Assembly: GCA_029907255.1 (NCBI GenBank)
Contig: JARYMF010000001.1
Coordinates: 1-64,000, forward strand
DNA: 64,000 nucleotides
Origin: Armatimonadota bacterium
GTDB taxonomy: Bacteria > Armatimonadota > UBA5829 > DTJY01
Direction of reading: 5' to 3'
The notes beneath the pieces are model-generated. The model did not search any database and was not told the origin of the DNA. It saw nothing but the letters and a program-made list of their open reading frames with translations. Shown piece by piece: positions 7,956 through 17,005 of this stretch (position 1 is its first letter; the number at the start of each line of letters is the position of its first letter). Position numbers and translations under genes: made by a program.

Positions 7956-8043
7956 AATAAAACAGCTGGACCATCCACGGTGATTTATGTTCCGCTTGAA
8001 AGCGGAATGTGTATTTTGCCGTGGATGGTCCAGCTGTTTTATT
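7956..8043. repeat. 88-base nested perfect palindrome, probable bidirectional terminator
   Basis: Two perfectly complementary 25-base arms, 7956-7980 and 8019-8043 (core CAGCTGGACCATCCACGG), enclose a second perfect palindrome TTCCGCTT/AAGCGGAA (7990-8007). Each arm begins AATAAAA and so ends in TTTTATT in the transcript, on both strands, as expected for a bidirectional intrinsic terminator between convergent genes. The right arm includes the TAA of the minus-strand GNAT. It is far longer than a normal terminator stem and may be a repeat-derived element. Confidence 0.85.
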
Positions 8044-8569
8044 ATTTGGTTTCGCCGATTTGAGCCAATATAGTCTTCCAACGAGTTGGGTGCGTGTCAT
8101 CTGTGTATAGAGGCTGGAATCCAAGTCGAAGATAGGTCTTTATCGCCGGGATTCGAAAGTCATCAGTCAACAGTTCTACTTCCTTAAAGCCGTGGTCCCG
8201 AAAGAAATGGAGCACAGCTAGCGACAATAAGTATCCCAAACCTTTCGACCGGTGCTCAGGCAGCACACAGACCATGTGAAGCGAACCTTTTTCCCACTCT
8301 GTTTCAGAAGGTCGCCATGCACATGCTGAGCCCACTGGCTTGCCGTTGTATGTAACGAAGAACAATCCTTCTGGCATAAATTGCGGGCACCCTGTGAGCT
8401 TTTCACGGCAGCTTTGTTCATTCCATTCGCCAATTCCTGTGTTCATTATTTCTGCCCATGCGGCTTCATCTCCAGGCTTGAATGTTCGTAATTCGTAACC
8501 CTTGGGGATTTCGATTGGCGGCAGATTGCTTAAATCCCGAATAATCATTTTTAACTGGCTGCGGCTCAT
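8042..8569 (-). CDS. GNAT N-acetyltransferase
   Basis: 175 residues with one GNAT fold: IPKGYELRTFKPGDEAAW at the start, beta-4 LHMVCVLPEHRSKGLGYLL as the acetyl-CoA binding loop, and a C-terminal AIKTYLRLGFQPLY motif. The ATG at 8569 has AGGAAGC 7 bases upstream. Its stop lies inside the palindrome arm at 8019-8043. It is not closely similar to the neighbouring GNAT at 7370. Substrate unknown. Confidence 0.87.
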   Translation of the reverse strand: MSRSQLKMIIRDLSNLPPIEIPKGYELRTFKPGDEAAWAEIMNTGIGEWNEQSCREKLTGCPQFMPEGLFFVTYNGKPVGSACAWRPSETEWEKGSLHMVCVLPEHRSKGLGYLLSLAVLHFFRDHGFKEVELLTDDFRIPAIKTYLRLGFQPLYTDDTHPTRWKTILAQIGETK

Positions 8570-8646
8570 TGGCTGCTTCCTAAATTTTAGTATCCCTTTA
8601 TCATTTATGGCACAATTAAAAAATTCCTTTTATCCAGGAGAGTGAA

Positions 8647-8678
8647 ACAGCACTAGAAACTTTAGTTTTTAGTGCTGT
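8647..8678 (+). other. Hairpin in the hisS upstream region
   Basis: ACAGCACTA (8647-8655) and TAGTGCTGT (8670-8678) are a perfect 9-bp stem, with AAACT/AGTTT as a possible inner helix. There is no T run after it, so it is not a terminator, and no T-box consensus was seen. The rest of 8570-8808 shows only the AAGGAGG ribosome binding site of hisS. Confidence 0.4.
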
Positions 8679-8808
8679 AAAGAATGATTAACGTTGCATG
8701 CTAACTATGCTGCCAATCTAGCCGCTATCGAATGGGATTTTGGACTTTGTTTACGTTTGACAATCTAAGGAGAATTCCCATAGAATATCGCAAGGAGGCG
8801 AGTGAGTA

Positions 8809-10095
8809 ATGCGATATTCCGCGCCGCGGGGGACGCAGGACATTCTCCCGCGCGAAAGTTTTCGCTGGCAATACATCGAGGCTAAATTCCGAGAAGTCTG
8901 CAGCTTATATGGATATAATGAGCTACGCACTCCTACGTTCGAGGAAACGGAGCTTTTTACACGAAGCATAGGCGAGCATACAGACATTGTCAGTAAGGAG
9001 ATGTATACCTTCCTTGACCGGGCTGGTCGAAGCATGACGCTAAGGCCGGAAGGCACGGCGCCAGTTGTGCGAGCGTATATTCAGCATAAACTTTTTGGCG
9101 AGATGCCGGTCTCGAAATTCTACTACATCGCCAGCATTTTTCGCTATGAGCGACCCCAAGCTGGAAGGTTTCGTGAGCACCACCAGGTTGGCGTGGAAGC
9201 CCTGGGCTCGCTTGACCCGGCAATTGATGCGGAGGTCATTGCATTGCTCATGCATTATTTGAGTTCGCTTGGCCTCCAAGATTTAGAGCTGAGAATTAAC
9301 TCAATTGGTTGTCCGGGGTGCCGGCCTGAATACAGGGAGATTTTACAAAAGGCAGTTCAGCCTTTCCTTGTGGAATTGTGCGAAAGCTGTCAAATCAGAT
9401 TCCATGCAAATCCCCTGAGGATGCTTGATTGCAAGGTGCCTCGTTGCCGAGAGCTAACCGTAAGCGTTCCAAATATCGTTGAGCATTTGTGCAAGGAATG
9501 CGATGAACACCTCAAAACCGTTCTGCACTACTTGGATATCCTTGGCATCAGCTATGTTTTGGATCCTAGATTAGTTCGAGGATTTGACTATTACACTAAA
9601 ACTGCATTCGAAGTAGTGAGCACCTACCTTGGAGCGCAAAATGCTGTTGGAGGTGGCGGGCGATATGACGGTCTTGTTGCCGAAATGGGCGGCCCTCCAA
9701 CTCCTGCTGTTGGTTTCGGCTCGGGAATCGAGCGAACACTTATGGTCATGGAAGCGCAAGGAATCGAAATACCAGTAGCCGATCATCCGGCGGTATTTGT
9801 GGCTACCGTTGGCGATGCCCCTCGTGAGGCGGGCATAAAACTCCTTGCAGACCTTCGGAAAGCTGGTATTTCGGCGGAGACTGATTACTCCGGCAAAAGT
9901 CTAAAGGCTCAAATGAAAGCCGCTGACCGTGCACACGTTTATTTGGTAATCATCATTGGTGAGGACGAATTGAATCGCGGCAAAGTGAAAATTCGGGATA
10001 TGGAAACAAAAGAAGAAACTGATGTATTGCTAGGCGATGCAGTAGAGCAAACACGGAAGATGATTGAAAGCAAGCGAAAATCTGGTGGCAAATAG
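8809..10095 (+). CDS. hisS: Histidyl-tRNA synthetase
   Basis: 428 residues, the usual length of bacterial HisRS, a class II synthetase that charges tRNA-His in the cytoplasm. It starts with YSAPRGTQDILP, has motif 2 (FRYERPQAGRFREHHQVG), the histidine-specific motif LVRGFDYYTK, motif 3 GFGSGIERTLMV and a C-terminal anticodon-binding domain (about 330-428). The insertion region carries cysteine pairs (CPGC, CESC, CKEC) that could bind a metal. The ATG is preceded by AAGGAGG. It is followed by aspS 39 bases on, the hisS-aspS order common in many bacteria. Confidence 0.97.
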   Translation: MRYSAPRGTQDILPRESFRWQYIEAKFREVCSLYGYNELRTPTFEETELFTRSIGEHTDIVSKEMYTFLDRAGRSMTLRPEGTAPVVRAYIQHKLFGEMPVSKFYYIASIFRYERPQAGRFREHHQVGVEALGSLDPAIDAEVIALLMHYLSSLGLQDLELRINSIGCPGCRPEYREILQKAVQPFLVELCESCQIRFHANPLRMLDCKVPRCRELTVSVPNIVEHLCKECDEHLKTVLHYLDILGISYVLDPRLVRGFDYYTKTAFEVVSTYLGAQNAVGGGGRYDGLVAEMGGPPTPAVGFGSGIERTLMVMEAQGIEIPVADHPAVFVATVGDAPREAGIKLLADLRKAGISAETDYSGKSLKAQMKAADRAHVYLVIIIGEDELNRGKVKIRDMETKEETDVLLGDAVEQTRKMIESKRKSGGK

Positions 10096-10134
10096 AAAAG
10101 ATTATATAATTTTTGATTTAATTCAGGAGGAAAA

Positions 10135-11928
10135 ATGGAGTGGCAGCGTACGCATAAATGTGGCGAGTTAACAGCCGCAAATATTGGCGAGGAAGTTCGC
10201 CTAAATGGCTGGGTACAAAGAAGGCGCGACCACGGTGGCATCATTTTCATTGATTTGCGAGACCGATGGGGCATTGTGCAGGTGGTTTTCGACCCCCAGA
10301 CTGCCCCTCAGGCCCATGCCGAAGCAGAAACAGTGCGCAGTGAATATGTATTAAGCGTTCACGGCACAGTGAGGCGCCGCCCTGAGGGAACAGAGAACCC
10401 AAAGCTTTCAACAGGGGAAATCGAAGTAGCCGCAGACAACGTATTTATACTCAATCCAGCCAAGACGCCACCATTCCAGATTCTAGACGATGTTGAGGTT
10501 GATGAACTTGTCCGTCTGAAATACCGGTATCTCGACCTCAGGCGGCCTATAATGCAAAAAAAGCTAATACTTCGCCATAAAGTCGTTAAGCTAATTCGCG
10601 ATTTCCTAAGCGAGCGCGATTTCATCGAAGTCGAGACACCAATTCTAATCAAAAGCACGCCAGAAGGGGCGCGCGACTATCTTGTGCCAAGCCGACTCTA
10701 CCCAGGTCATTTCTATGCGCTACCCCAGTCCCCCCAACAGCTCAAGCAGCTTCTGATGGTGGCTGGCATAGAGCGCTATTTCCAAATCGCAAAATGCTTC
10801 CGTGATGAAGACCCACGGGCAGACCGACAGCCGGAGTTCACCCAGCTTGACTTAGAGATGTCCTTTGTTAAGCAAGAGGATATCCTCGAAGTCATCGAGG
10901 CACTCATGATTGAAATTGTTGAGAAGCTTAGCGATAAAAAAATCATTAAGCCATTTCCAAGGCTTTCATATGCGGAAACAATGGAGAAATACGGTTGCGA
11001 CAAGCCGGACCTCCGCTTTGGGCTTGAGCTTGTCGACCTTTCCGACTTGTTGAAAGAAAGCCAATATCAGGTTTTTCGGGGTGCTCTTGACAAGGGTGGG
11101 CAGGTAAAGGCAGTTTTAGGCCCAGGGCTCGCACATTATAGTCGCAAGGAAATTGATGACCTAACCAATCTCGCAAAGGGATTTGGTGCAAAGGGCCTCC
11201 TTACAATCCAGGTAACTCCAGATGGCATTAAATCGCCTAGCGCAAAATATCTAAGCGAGAATGAAATGGCTGGCATCGTGAGCCGCGCTGGCGCAAAGAC
11301 TGGCGATCTCATAATGATTGTTGCCGACCAGCAGCCGGCGGTTGTGGCTAAGGCGCTTGCTGGCCTAAGGCTTGAAATGGGAAAGCGTTTGGGTCTCCAG
11401 GATCCAAACTTGCTATATTTCGTGTGGGTGCTCGATTTTCCACTTTTGGAATGGAATGATGAGGAAAAGCGGTGGGATTCTTCGCACCATCCGTTTACCT
11501 CTCCAAATGAGGAGGACATTCCGCTGTTGGACACCGACCCAGGGAAGGTGCGCTCATATGCTTATGACCTTGTATGCAACGGTGCAGAGTTAGCCAGCGG
11601 AAGCGTGAGAATTCATCGGCGAGATGTTCAAGAGAAAGTATTTAATTTGTTGAATATATCGCACGAAGAGCAAATTGCGCGGTTTGGGCATATGCTTGAG
11701 GCATTTGAGTATGGTGCGCCTCCTCATGCGGGAATAGCCCCTGGGATTGACCGCCTAGTTATGCTATTGCTCGATGAGGAAAATATTCGCGAAGTGATTG
11801 CTTTCCCGAAAACGGCGACGGCATACGACCCAATGACCGGCGCGCCATCTCCTGTAACCGAAGAGCAGCTTAAGGAACTCCATATTAAGCTACGAGAAGG
11901 TGCCGTTAGCAAAATTAGAATGACATAA
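10135..11928 (+). CDS. aspS: Aspartyl-tRNA synthetase, predicted non-discriminating (Asp/Asn)
   Basis: 597 residues of the bacterial type: N-terminal OB anticodon-binding domain (1-110), class II core with motif 2 [18 protein letters not shown], an inserted GAD domain (about 280-420) and motif 3 [12 protein letters not shown]. Within the anticodon domain RRRDHGG carries His33, and the loop RPEGTENP carries Gly. At these places discriminating enzymes such as E. coli have Leu and Lys, while the non-discriminating Pseudomonas-type enzymes have His and Gly. It may therefore also charge tRNA-Asn for GatCAB. AGGAGG precedes the ATG; it is co-transcribed with hisS. Confidence 0.96.
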   Translation: MEWQRTHKCGELTAANIGEEVRLNGWVQRRRDHGGIIFIDLRDRWGIVQVVFDPQTAPQAHAEAETVRSEYVLSVHGTVRRRPEGTENPKLSTGEIEVAADNVFILNPAKTPPFQILDDVEVDELVRLKYRYLDLRRPIMQKKLILRHKVVKLIRDFLSERDFIEVETPILIKSTPEGARDYLVPSRLYPGHFYALPQSPQQLKQLLMVAGIERYFQIAKCFRDEDPRADRQPEFTQLDLEMSFVKQEDILEVIEALMIEIVEKLSDKKIIKPFPRLSYAETMEKYGCDKPDLRFGLELVDLSDLLKESQYQVFRGALDKGGQVKAVLGPGLAHYSRKEIDDLTNLAKGFGAKGLLTIQVTPDGIKSPSAKYLSENEMAGIVSRAGAKTGDLIMIVADQQPAVVAKALAGLRLEMGKRLGLQDPNLLYFVWVLDFPLLEWNDEEKRWDSSHHPFTSPNEEDIPLLDTDPGKVRSYAYDLVCNGAELASGSVRIHRRDVQEKVFNLLNISHEEQIARFGHMLEAFEYGAPPHAGIAPGIDRLVMLLLDEENIREVIAFPKTATAYDPMTGAPSPVTEEQLKELHIKLREGAVSKIRMT

Positions 11929-12008
11929 GATATCTTTTTGTTCTGCAAGAGTCCTGTTTCTTTTTGCGCATGTGAGGGGTATGAACTCATGTTGAGTGAA
12001 AGCACCAA

Positions 12009-12641
12009 ATGAGCGCAGAGAGTAAACAGCGAGTTGTAAAGTTTGCAGGATTGGATATTGAACGGGGCGATCTGACTCGGGCTAAGCATCGCCTACGTTC
12101 TTTACTTCATGATTCTCCTTGTGATTCCGACGCACTTCGACTTTTGGGAAGCATCTACTTCCGGCAGCGGGATTATAGGAATGCCGTTGCTTACTGGTCA
12201 AGGTGTGGCTATTGGGGCTATGATGCGTTATTAGCAGCCAACAAGGTTTTTAGGATTATTGTGCGCGCGTTGGAGCATGAGAAGATTGAGGTGGCCCGCC
12301 ATCATTTGGTTGCTTTTGCAGGAAGTTCGCCGCCTGGTGAGGTTGGTGAAAGGCTGACACTTCTTCGCGACGCTTACTTCAAACTTGGACGCAAGCGTTC
12401 TAAGCTCCTAGGGATGGCTTATGTGCCATTTTCAGGCATATTATTTTTGGGGATGCTTTCTTTAGTGGGCCTTGTGCTTGGTGCTGGATGGTCTTGGTTT
12501 CGCTTGATGATTTGCCTCTCGCTAGTAGCTACCATCATAACACTAGTAATTTGCTGTACTAAATACCTTCGAGCCTCAGCCGAATACCGCTGGTCGCTTA
12601 TTCAATGTAAGCATTTGAAAACCGCGTGTGGCAATTCCTGA
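12009..12641 (+). CDS. Small TPR-like protein with two C-terminal membrane segments
   Basis: 210 residues. The N-terminal half holds helical repeat-like sequence (GDLTRAKHRLRSLLHDSP, then ALRLLGSIYFRQRDYRNAV), similar in layout to DUF6584-type TPR proteins. Residues about 140-185 form two hydrophobic helices separated by a short turn, and the C-terminal tail is soluble. It would be a tail-anchored or hairpin membrane protein with a cytoplasmic TPR domain. The start has only a weak ribosome binding site (GAGTG). Function is unknown; the position between aspS and an ABC permease gives no clear hint. Confidence 0.65.
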   Translation: MSAESKQRVVKFAGLDIERGDLTRAKHRLRSLLHDSPCDSDALRLLGSIYFRQRDYRNAVAYWSRCGYWGYDALLAANKVFRIIVRALEHEKIEVARHHLVAFAGSSPPGEVGERLTLLRDAYFKLGRKRSKLLGMAYVPFSGILFLGMLSLVGLVLGAGWSWFRLMICLSLVATIITLVICCTKYLRASAEYRWSLIQCKHLKTACGNS

Positions 12642-12711
12642 CCTTTACGAGTGTTGATGTTGAATATTAGATTTTGATAGGATAAGGTAATCTTGTCTTG
12701 TCTTCCAACAA

Positions 12712-13590
12712 ATGCATGACATTTTCGACGCTGAGCTAATTAGGAGTACTTTCCGTTTGGCGGCACCGCTGATTTTGGCGGCGCTTGGAGGCGTTATTTC
12801 GGAGCGTTCCGGAGTTGTAAACATTGCCCTCGAAGGAATGATGCTCGCGGGCGCTTTCTTCGGAATGCTAGGCTCATACATAACCGGCAATCCTTGGGTC
12901 GGAGTAATGATTGGAATGCTTGCCGGTGGTCTTCTTGGATTAGTTCATGCCGTTCTTACCCAACGGATGAGACTGAACCATATTGTTAGCGGGGTAGCGC
13001 TGAATATCCTTGCGCTGGGAATGACTACTTATCTGCTAAGGCGGATCTTCCAACATGCCGGTAGCTCGCCGCCAGTTAATGGGCTTCCTCAGTTTGGTGG
13101 CCAAAACCCGCTGTTTTACTTTTCCATAGTCCTTGTTGTTGGGGTGGGTTTTCTGCTATTTCGCACCCCAGCGGGCTTATGGATTAGGGCTTCGGGCGAG
13201 AATCCCGAAGCAGCTGCAGCTGTTGGAATACGCGTATGCGTTGTTCGATATTTAGCAGTTACCATAAGTGGACTTATAGGCGGTCTTTCGGGTACTTATC
13301 TCTCTTTGGGGCAGCTGAATATGTTTGCCGAGGGAATGTCAGGAGGGCGAGGTTTTATTGCGCTTGCGGCAGTAATATTTGGAAAATGGAATCCATATGG
13401 AGCAGCAGGTGCGGCGATTTTCTTCGGGTTCTTTGATGCGCTCCAAATGCGACTTCAAGGAAAGATGGTTGGTACGATTGCGATTCCATCGGAATTCATG
13501 CTCATGCTTCCTTATATTCTAACTATTATTGCCCTTACTGGATTGGTGGGGAGGGCCACTGCCCCGGCGGCATTGGGTCGGACGGAGTAA
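12712..13590 (+). CDS. ABC transporter permease, nucleoside/branched-chain type (NupQ/YufQ-like)
   Basis: 292 residues, about eight to nine transmembrane helices, BPD_transp_2 family. ERSGVVNIALEGMMLAGAF near the start is the signature of the second permease of bacterial nucleoside (BmpA/NupOPQ-type) importers. Such importers normally have an ATPase and a first permease immediately upstream and a lipoprotein nearby; none is present here, and the flanking genes are unrelated. It may use components encoded elsewhere or be a relic, although the frame is intact. No good ribosome binding site precedes the ATG, and an in-frame stop at 12688 excludes a much longer form. The 128 bases after it, up to the next gene, hold no clear feature. 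Confidence 0.85.
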   Translation: MHDIFDAELIRSTFRLAAPLILAALGGVISERSGVVNIALEGMMLAGAFFGMLGSYITGNPWVGVMIGMLAGGLLGLVHAVLTQRMRLNHIVSGVALNILALGMTTYLLRRIFQHAGSSPPVNGLPQFGGQNPLFYFSIVLVVGVGFLLFRTPAGLWIRASGENPEAAAAVGIRVCVVRYLAVTISGLIGGLSGTYLSLGQLNMFAEGMSGGRGFIALAAVIFGKWNPYGAAGAAIFFGFFDALQMRLQGKMVGTIAIPSEFMLMLPYILTIIALTGLVGRATAPAALGRTE

Positions 13591-13718
13591 ATCTCCCGCT
13601 TAAATATAGATTTCCATGAGTAAGAGTTACTTGCGAAGCTGTGCGTCTGTGATTTGCCCAAGGGATATTCAAGATTTGTTACACTGAGCGGCAAGAATAA
13701 GGTAAACTTTGGCGACAT

Positions 13719-14771
13719 CTAGTTAATTATTTTCTGCCCTTTGCGGTATTTTGAGATCAACTTCCAGTAGTTAGGATCTTCATCACCAAGCCGCCAAATT
13801 GAGATTCCCGCAATGCGATACTTCCGTGCAAGCTCGAGCTTGTGGGCAAAACTGCTTGGGTCTTCATACCAAACTTGGTGTTTTCCATCTTCGCTTTGAT
13901 ACTCAAACCAATGCGATTTTGCTTCGTTATCCCACCGAAGCAATGGCTTCTTGTCGGCTATTAACTCAGCAATGCCCTTGCTTGTGTATGCTTTTGCACG
14001 TCCGTTTTCAGGCCAATCATATCCATACCAGCCTACTCCCAGAATGATTTTGTGCCGCGGGATGGTGCTGACGGCGTAATTTAGGCACTTTTCTACCCAA
14101 GGTTTCGAAGCAACCGGGCCCGGCTTGCCGCTGCTCCAGTGTTCATCGTAGCACATAAGCATTACTAAATCACAACACTTGCCGAGGAATTCATAATCAA
14201 AAGCACCTGACCAATAGCTGGTTGGATTGTCTTTCGTTTTTGCTGGCACATCGATGGTAACCGCAAGTCCTTTCTCATGGAAGCGGTCGCAGAGCTCTTG
14301 CATGAATAGGTTAAAAGCTTGACGGTCAGCTGCATCGATGTTTTCGATGTCTATATTGATTCCTGGGCATTTCCAATCAAGCGTAATCTCGAGTAGTTGG
14401 TCCACAACTTTCTTGCGTTTAGCGGGATCATTCAATACTGCACTGGCAATTTCTCTGCTGAAATTGCTGTTGGCAACAAGCGGTAGAATTGCAATGCCGT
14501 GCTGTTTTCCAAATGCTAGGAGCCATTTGTCTTTACTGCAAGCTATGTTGCCTTGCGTGTCCTTAATGGCGATTCGTGTAGGGCAGAGATGGGTTATGTG
14601 TTTGTAGTTCTGCCGAACGCTAGTATAGTGCTCTTTGTATTGCGGCCCTCTGTGCCAGAAGTAGCCAATGACTAGGTTCCTGCTTTTGGGTTGCCTTACC
14701 GCTCCTACCGCGAGGATAAAAACTGCGAAAAAGCTTGCAATCGCTATTAGATAAGCATTTGGTTTTTGCAT
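13719..14771 (-). CDS. GH18-family glycosidase-like protein, membrane-anchored or secreted
   Basis: 350 residues: an N-terminal signal or anchor (8-28) and a TIM-barrel of the YaaH/chitinase-like GH18 group. The catalytic strand reads PGINIDIENID with the acid Glu143 (GH18 consensus DxxDxDxE, here NIDIE), and the barrel continues with LVMLMCYDEHWSS and IILGVGWYGYDW, typical of this family. Members cleave beta-1,4-linked N-acetylglucosamine polymers or peptidoglycan. It follows the sugar ABC permeases after a terminator-like hairpin (14800-14837), so it may be partly co-expressed. Polysaccharide hydrolysis outside the membrane is inferred. Confidence 0.85.
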   Translation of the reverse strand: MQKPNAYLIAIASFFAVFILAVGAVRQPKSRNLVIGYFWHRGPQYKEHYTSVRQNYKHITHLCPTRIAIKDTQGNIACSKDKWLLAFGKQHGIAILPLVANSNFSREIASAVLNDPAKRKKVVDQLLEITLDWKCPGINIDIENIDAADRQAFNLFMQELCDRFHEKGLAVTIDVPAKTKDNPTSYWSGAFDYEFLGKCCDLVMLMCYDEHWSSGKPGPVASKPWVEKCLNYAVSTIPRHKIILGVGWYGYDWPENGRAKAYTSKGIAELIADKKPLLRWDNEAKSHWFEYQSEDGKHQVWYEDPSSFAHKLELARKYRIAGISIWRLGDEDPNYWKLISKYRKGQKIIN

Positions 14772-14799
14772 AGTTTGATAATTTTGGCAACGAAAAGTA

Positions 14800-14837
14800 A
14801 GGAATTGGGAAGGGTATTCTTTTCCCTCCCAATTCCT
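14800..14837 (-). terminator. Terminator-like hairpin between the ABC permease operon and the GH18 gene
   Basis: Arms 14800-14814 and 14824-14837 pair over 14 bp (AGGAATTGGGA then GGG, with one bulged A). On the minus strand the stem is followed by TTACTTTTC; on the plus strand by TTTTTATTTAT. It probably reduces read-through from the permease genes into the GH18 gene. Confidence 0.65.
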
Positions 14838-14843
14838 TTTTAT

Positions 14844-15740
14844 TTATCCTTTAACACCAGAGATTACTACGCCTTGGATGAAGTGCTTCTGAGCAGCGAA
14901 GAAGAGTACTAGGAGGGGCAGCATAACGACAGTTGCCGCCGCCATTAGCAAGTTCCAATCGGTCGCATGTTCTCCTTGGAATGCCCAAAGAGCAAGCGCT
15001 AGAGTACGCTTGGTTGGGTCACCAAGATAAATCAAAGGGCCAAGGAAATCGTTCCAATGAGCCATAAATGAGAAGATTGCAACTGTTGCAAGCGCAGGCT
15101 TTGCCTGAGGCAAGATTACCTTTGTGAAAACGCCGAAAGTTCCTGCGCCGTCGATTTTTGCAGCTTCATCCATCTCGATTGGTATCGTCATGTAGTATTG
15201 TCGGAGTAGAAAGATGGCAAATACTCCGCCGCCAAAGAATGCGGGCACCGTCAGTGGGTAGAAGGTATCATACCAGCCAAGGCTGGTAAAAATCTTAAAT
15301 ACCGGTATTAGGGTTACTTGAGGGGGCAGCATTATCGTTGAAAGCAAAACTACGAATAAGAAGTCTCTTCCAGGGAAGCGCATTCGAGCAAATCCATAGG
15401 CAACAAGGGAGGCTGACATCAACTGCCCTGCCATTGCAGTAAAAGTAATTATGCATGTATTTTTCAAACATCCGAAGAAATTCATATACTTAAGCGCCTC
15501 AGGATAGTTCGACCATTTGATAGGATTTGGAATCCATTGTGGTGGTATGTCGAACACGTGGCTGCTATCTTTGAGCGCGCTGGATACCAGCCAATAGAAA
15601 GGAATCATGATAAGAAACGACCCGACAATAAGCAAAAAATAGGTAATCGTATTTGCTATGAGCTTTTGGGTGCTTTTTGCAATTATTTTGTCGCTTTTCT
15701 TTTTTGATTTTTGCATTTGGATTTTTGATTGCATGCTCAT
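14844..15740 (-). CDS. Carbohydrate ABC transporter permease, MalG/UgpE type
   Basis: 298 residues with six predicted membrane helices after a Lys-rich cytoplasmic N-terminus. The EAA loop MDEAAKIDGAGTFGVFTKVI, followed by LPQAKPALATVAIF, is the ATPase docking motif of binding-protein-dependent sugar permeases. It forms the second half of the translocation channel with the gene just upstream (16 bases apart). No MsmK/MalK-like ATPase is encoded nearby, as is common for CUT1 systems that share one ATPase. Substrate probably an oligosaccharide or amino sugar. Confidence 0.93.
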   Translation of the reverse strand: MSMQSKIQMQKSKKKSDKIIAKSTQKLIANTITYFLLIVGSFLIMIPFYWLVSSALKDSSHVFDIPPQWIPNPIKWSNYPEALKYMNFFGCLKNTCIITFTAMAGQLMSASLVAYGFARMRFPGRDFLFVVLLSTIMLPPQVTLIPVFKIFTSLGWYDTFYPLTVPAFFGGGVFAIFLLRQYYMTIPIEMDEAAKIDGAGTFGVFTKVILPQAKPALATVAIFSFMAHWNDFLGPLIYLGDPTKRTLALALWAFQGEHATDWNLLMAAATVVMLPLLVLFFAAQKHFIQGVVISGVKG

Positions 15741-15756
15741 AGTAGTTTCTCCGTTT

Positions 15757-16914
15757 CTATCGTCGGCCCCTTACATCCGCCTCGTAGTACACCCAGCGAG
15801 CTGAGGATTTGAAAACTAAGAGGGTGCAGAAGAGTATCAGCACAAACAGAATCCAAGCCATCGCTGCGGCATAGCCCATTTGGAAATACTGAAATGCTTT
15901 TTGGTATAGGTAAAGCAGGTAGAACAACGTGGCGTATGCCGGGCCACCAGCTGTCATAATGAACGATGATGTAAATACTTGGAAGCTTCCAATAACTCCC
16001 ATAACTAAATTGAAAAATATTGTGGGCGATATCATTGGAATAGTAATCTTGCGGAATTTTTGCCACCAATTAGCGCCGTCAATCTCGGCTGCCTCGTAAA
16101 GTTGGGTGGGGATGCTTTGGAGTCCCGCTAGGTATATTATCATTCCTCCGCCAATGCCCCACAAACTCATGATGATAAACGATGGAAGGGCTAAGGCTGG
16201 GTCAGCAATCCATCCAGGTGGTTCTTTCCCAGGTCCTACGCTTATTAAGCCGAGTTTCAGTAGGAAGCTGTTAAGGATGCCATACTGTGGGTTGAATATC
16301 CACCGCCAGAGCATCGCTGTTGCTACTCCAGGTAGGATTGCTGGAATGTAGAAAATTGTTCTAAACCATGTCATGCCTTTGACATTTTGGTTGAGGAGTA
16401 TCGCCACAAGGAGCGAACCCATCAGGCCAAGTGGTAGGGCGAATGCTGCGTAGGTTACCGTTACCTTTAGAGCTTTTACGAACCGAAAATCGTGGAATAA
16501 TGCCTGTTCAAAGTTCGCAAGCCCGACGTATTTCGGCGGGTTTATGATATCCCAGTCGCACATGCTGATGTAAATCGAGAAAATCATGGGGCCTAAAGTG
16601 AAGGCTGTGAATCCAATAAGCCAGGGAAGTATACACAAGAACCCTTCCGCGGCTTCTTTTCTCGCCATTAGCGTCATTTTGCGCGTAGCAAAAATAAATA
16701 CCAGGCGGCCGATTAGGAGGAGTGTTAAAATCGCCCACAGCATGAGTAGCTTGAAGACAAGCTCGCCGGCAAGCGTTTCCATTCCTCGTATTTCTTGCCA
16801 CAAAAGCGGCGGCGCGACTGCAAAGTCGAATATATAAACGACCCACCAAAGTAAACGTTTGATGGTATTCCATGCGTCTATTTTGCTTTGTTGTTCAGCA
16901 CGTTTTTTCTCCAT
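15757..16914 (-). CDS. Carbohydrate ABC transporter permease, MalF/UgpA type
   Basis: 385 residues. An N-terminal extension of about 100 residues carries two extra hydrophobic helices before the six-helix core (starting AAEGFLCILPWLIGF), so it resembles MalF more than the shorter UgpA. The EAA loop is LYEAAEIDGANWWQKFRKI. AGGGGAGC lies a few bases before the ATG. It pairs with the downstream permease. The 91-base gap to the upstream binding-protein gene contains a GCTGGC/GCCAGC hairpin (16954-16986). Confidence 0.93.
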   Translation of the reverse strand: MEKKRAEQQSKIDAWNTIKRLLWWVVYIFDFAVAPPLLWQEIRGMETLAGELVFKLLMLWAILTLLLIGRLVFIFATRKMTLMARKEAAEGFLCILPWLIGFTAFTLGPMIFSIYISMCDWDIINPPKYVGLANFEQALFHDFRFVKALKVTVTYAAFALPLGLMGSLLVAILLNQNVKGMTWFRTIFYIPAILPGVATAMLWRWIFNPQYGILNSFLLKLGLISVGPGKEPPGWIADPALALPSFIIMSLWGIGGGMIIYLAGLQSIPTQLYEAAEIDGANWWQKFRKITIPMISPTIFFNLVMGVIGSFQVFTSSFIMTAGGPAYATLFYLLYLYQKAFQYFQMGYAAAMAWILFVLILFCTLLVFKSSARWVYYEADVRGRR

Positions 16915-16953
16915 TTGTTGCTCCCCTTAGAAGTATTCCTCTTTGTAGATAGC

Positions 16954-16986
16954 GCTGGCTATTTTTGAGAATCTGTTTTTGCCAGC
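16954..16986 (-). other. Intercistronic hairpin between binding-protein and permease genes
   Basis: GCTGGC (16954-16959) and GCCAGC (16981-16986) form a 6-bp stem with an A/T-rich loop between the solute-binding gene and the permease genes. Such hairpins often stabilise the binding-protein mRNA relative to the permeases. Weak evidence. Confidence 0.35.
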
Positions 16987-17005
16987 TATTCATTAGCAAC
17001 AGGAA

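Noticed and set aside
8570-8808. T-box riboswitch before hisS
   Set aside because: A hairpin is present, but no T-box sequence, specifier loop or terminator with a T run was seen.
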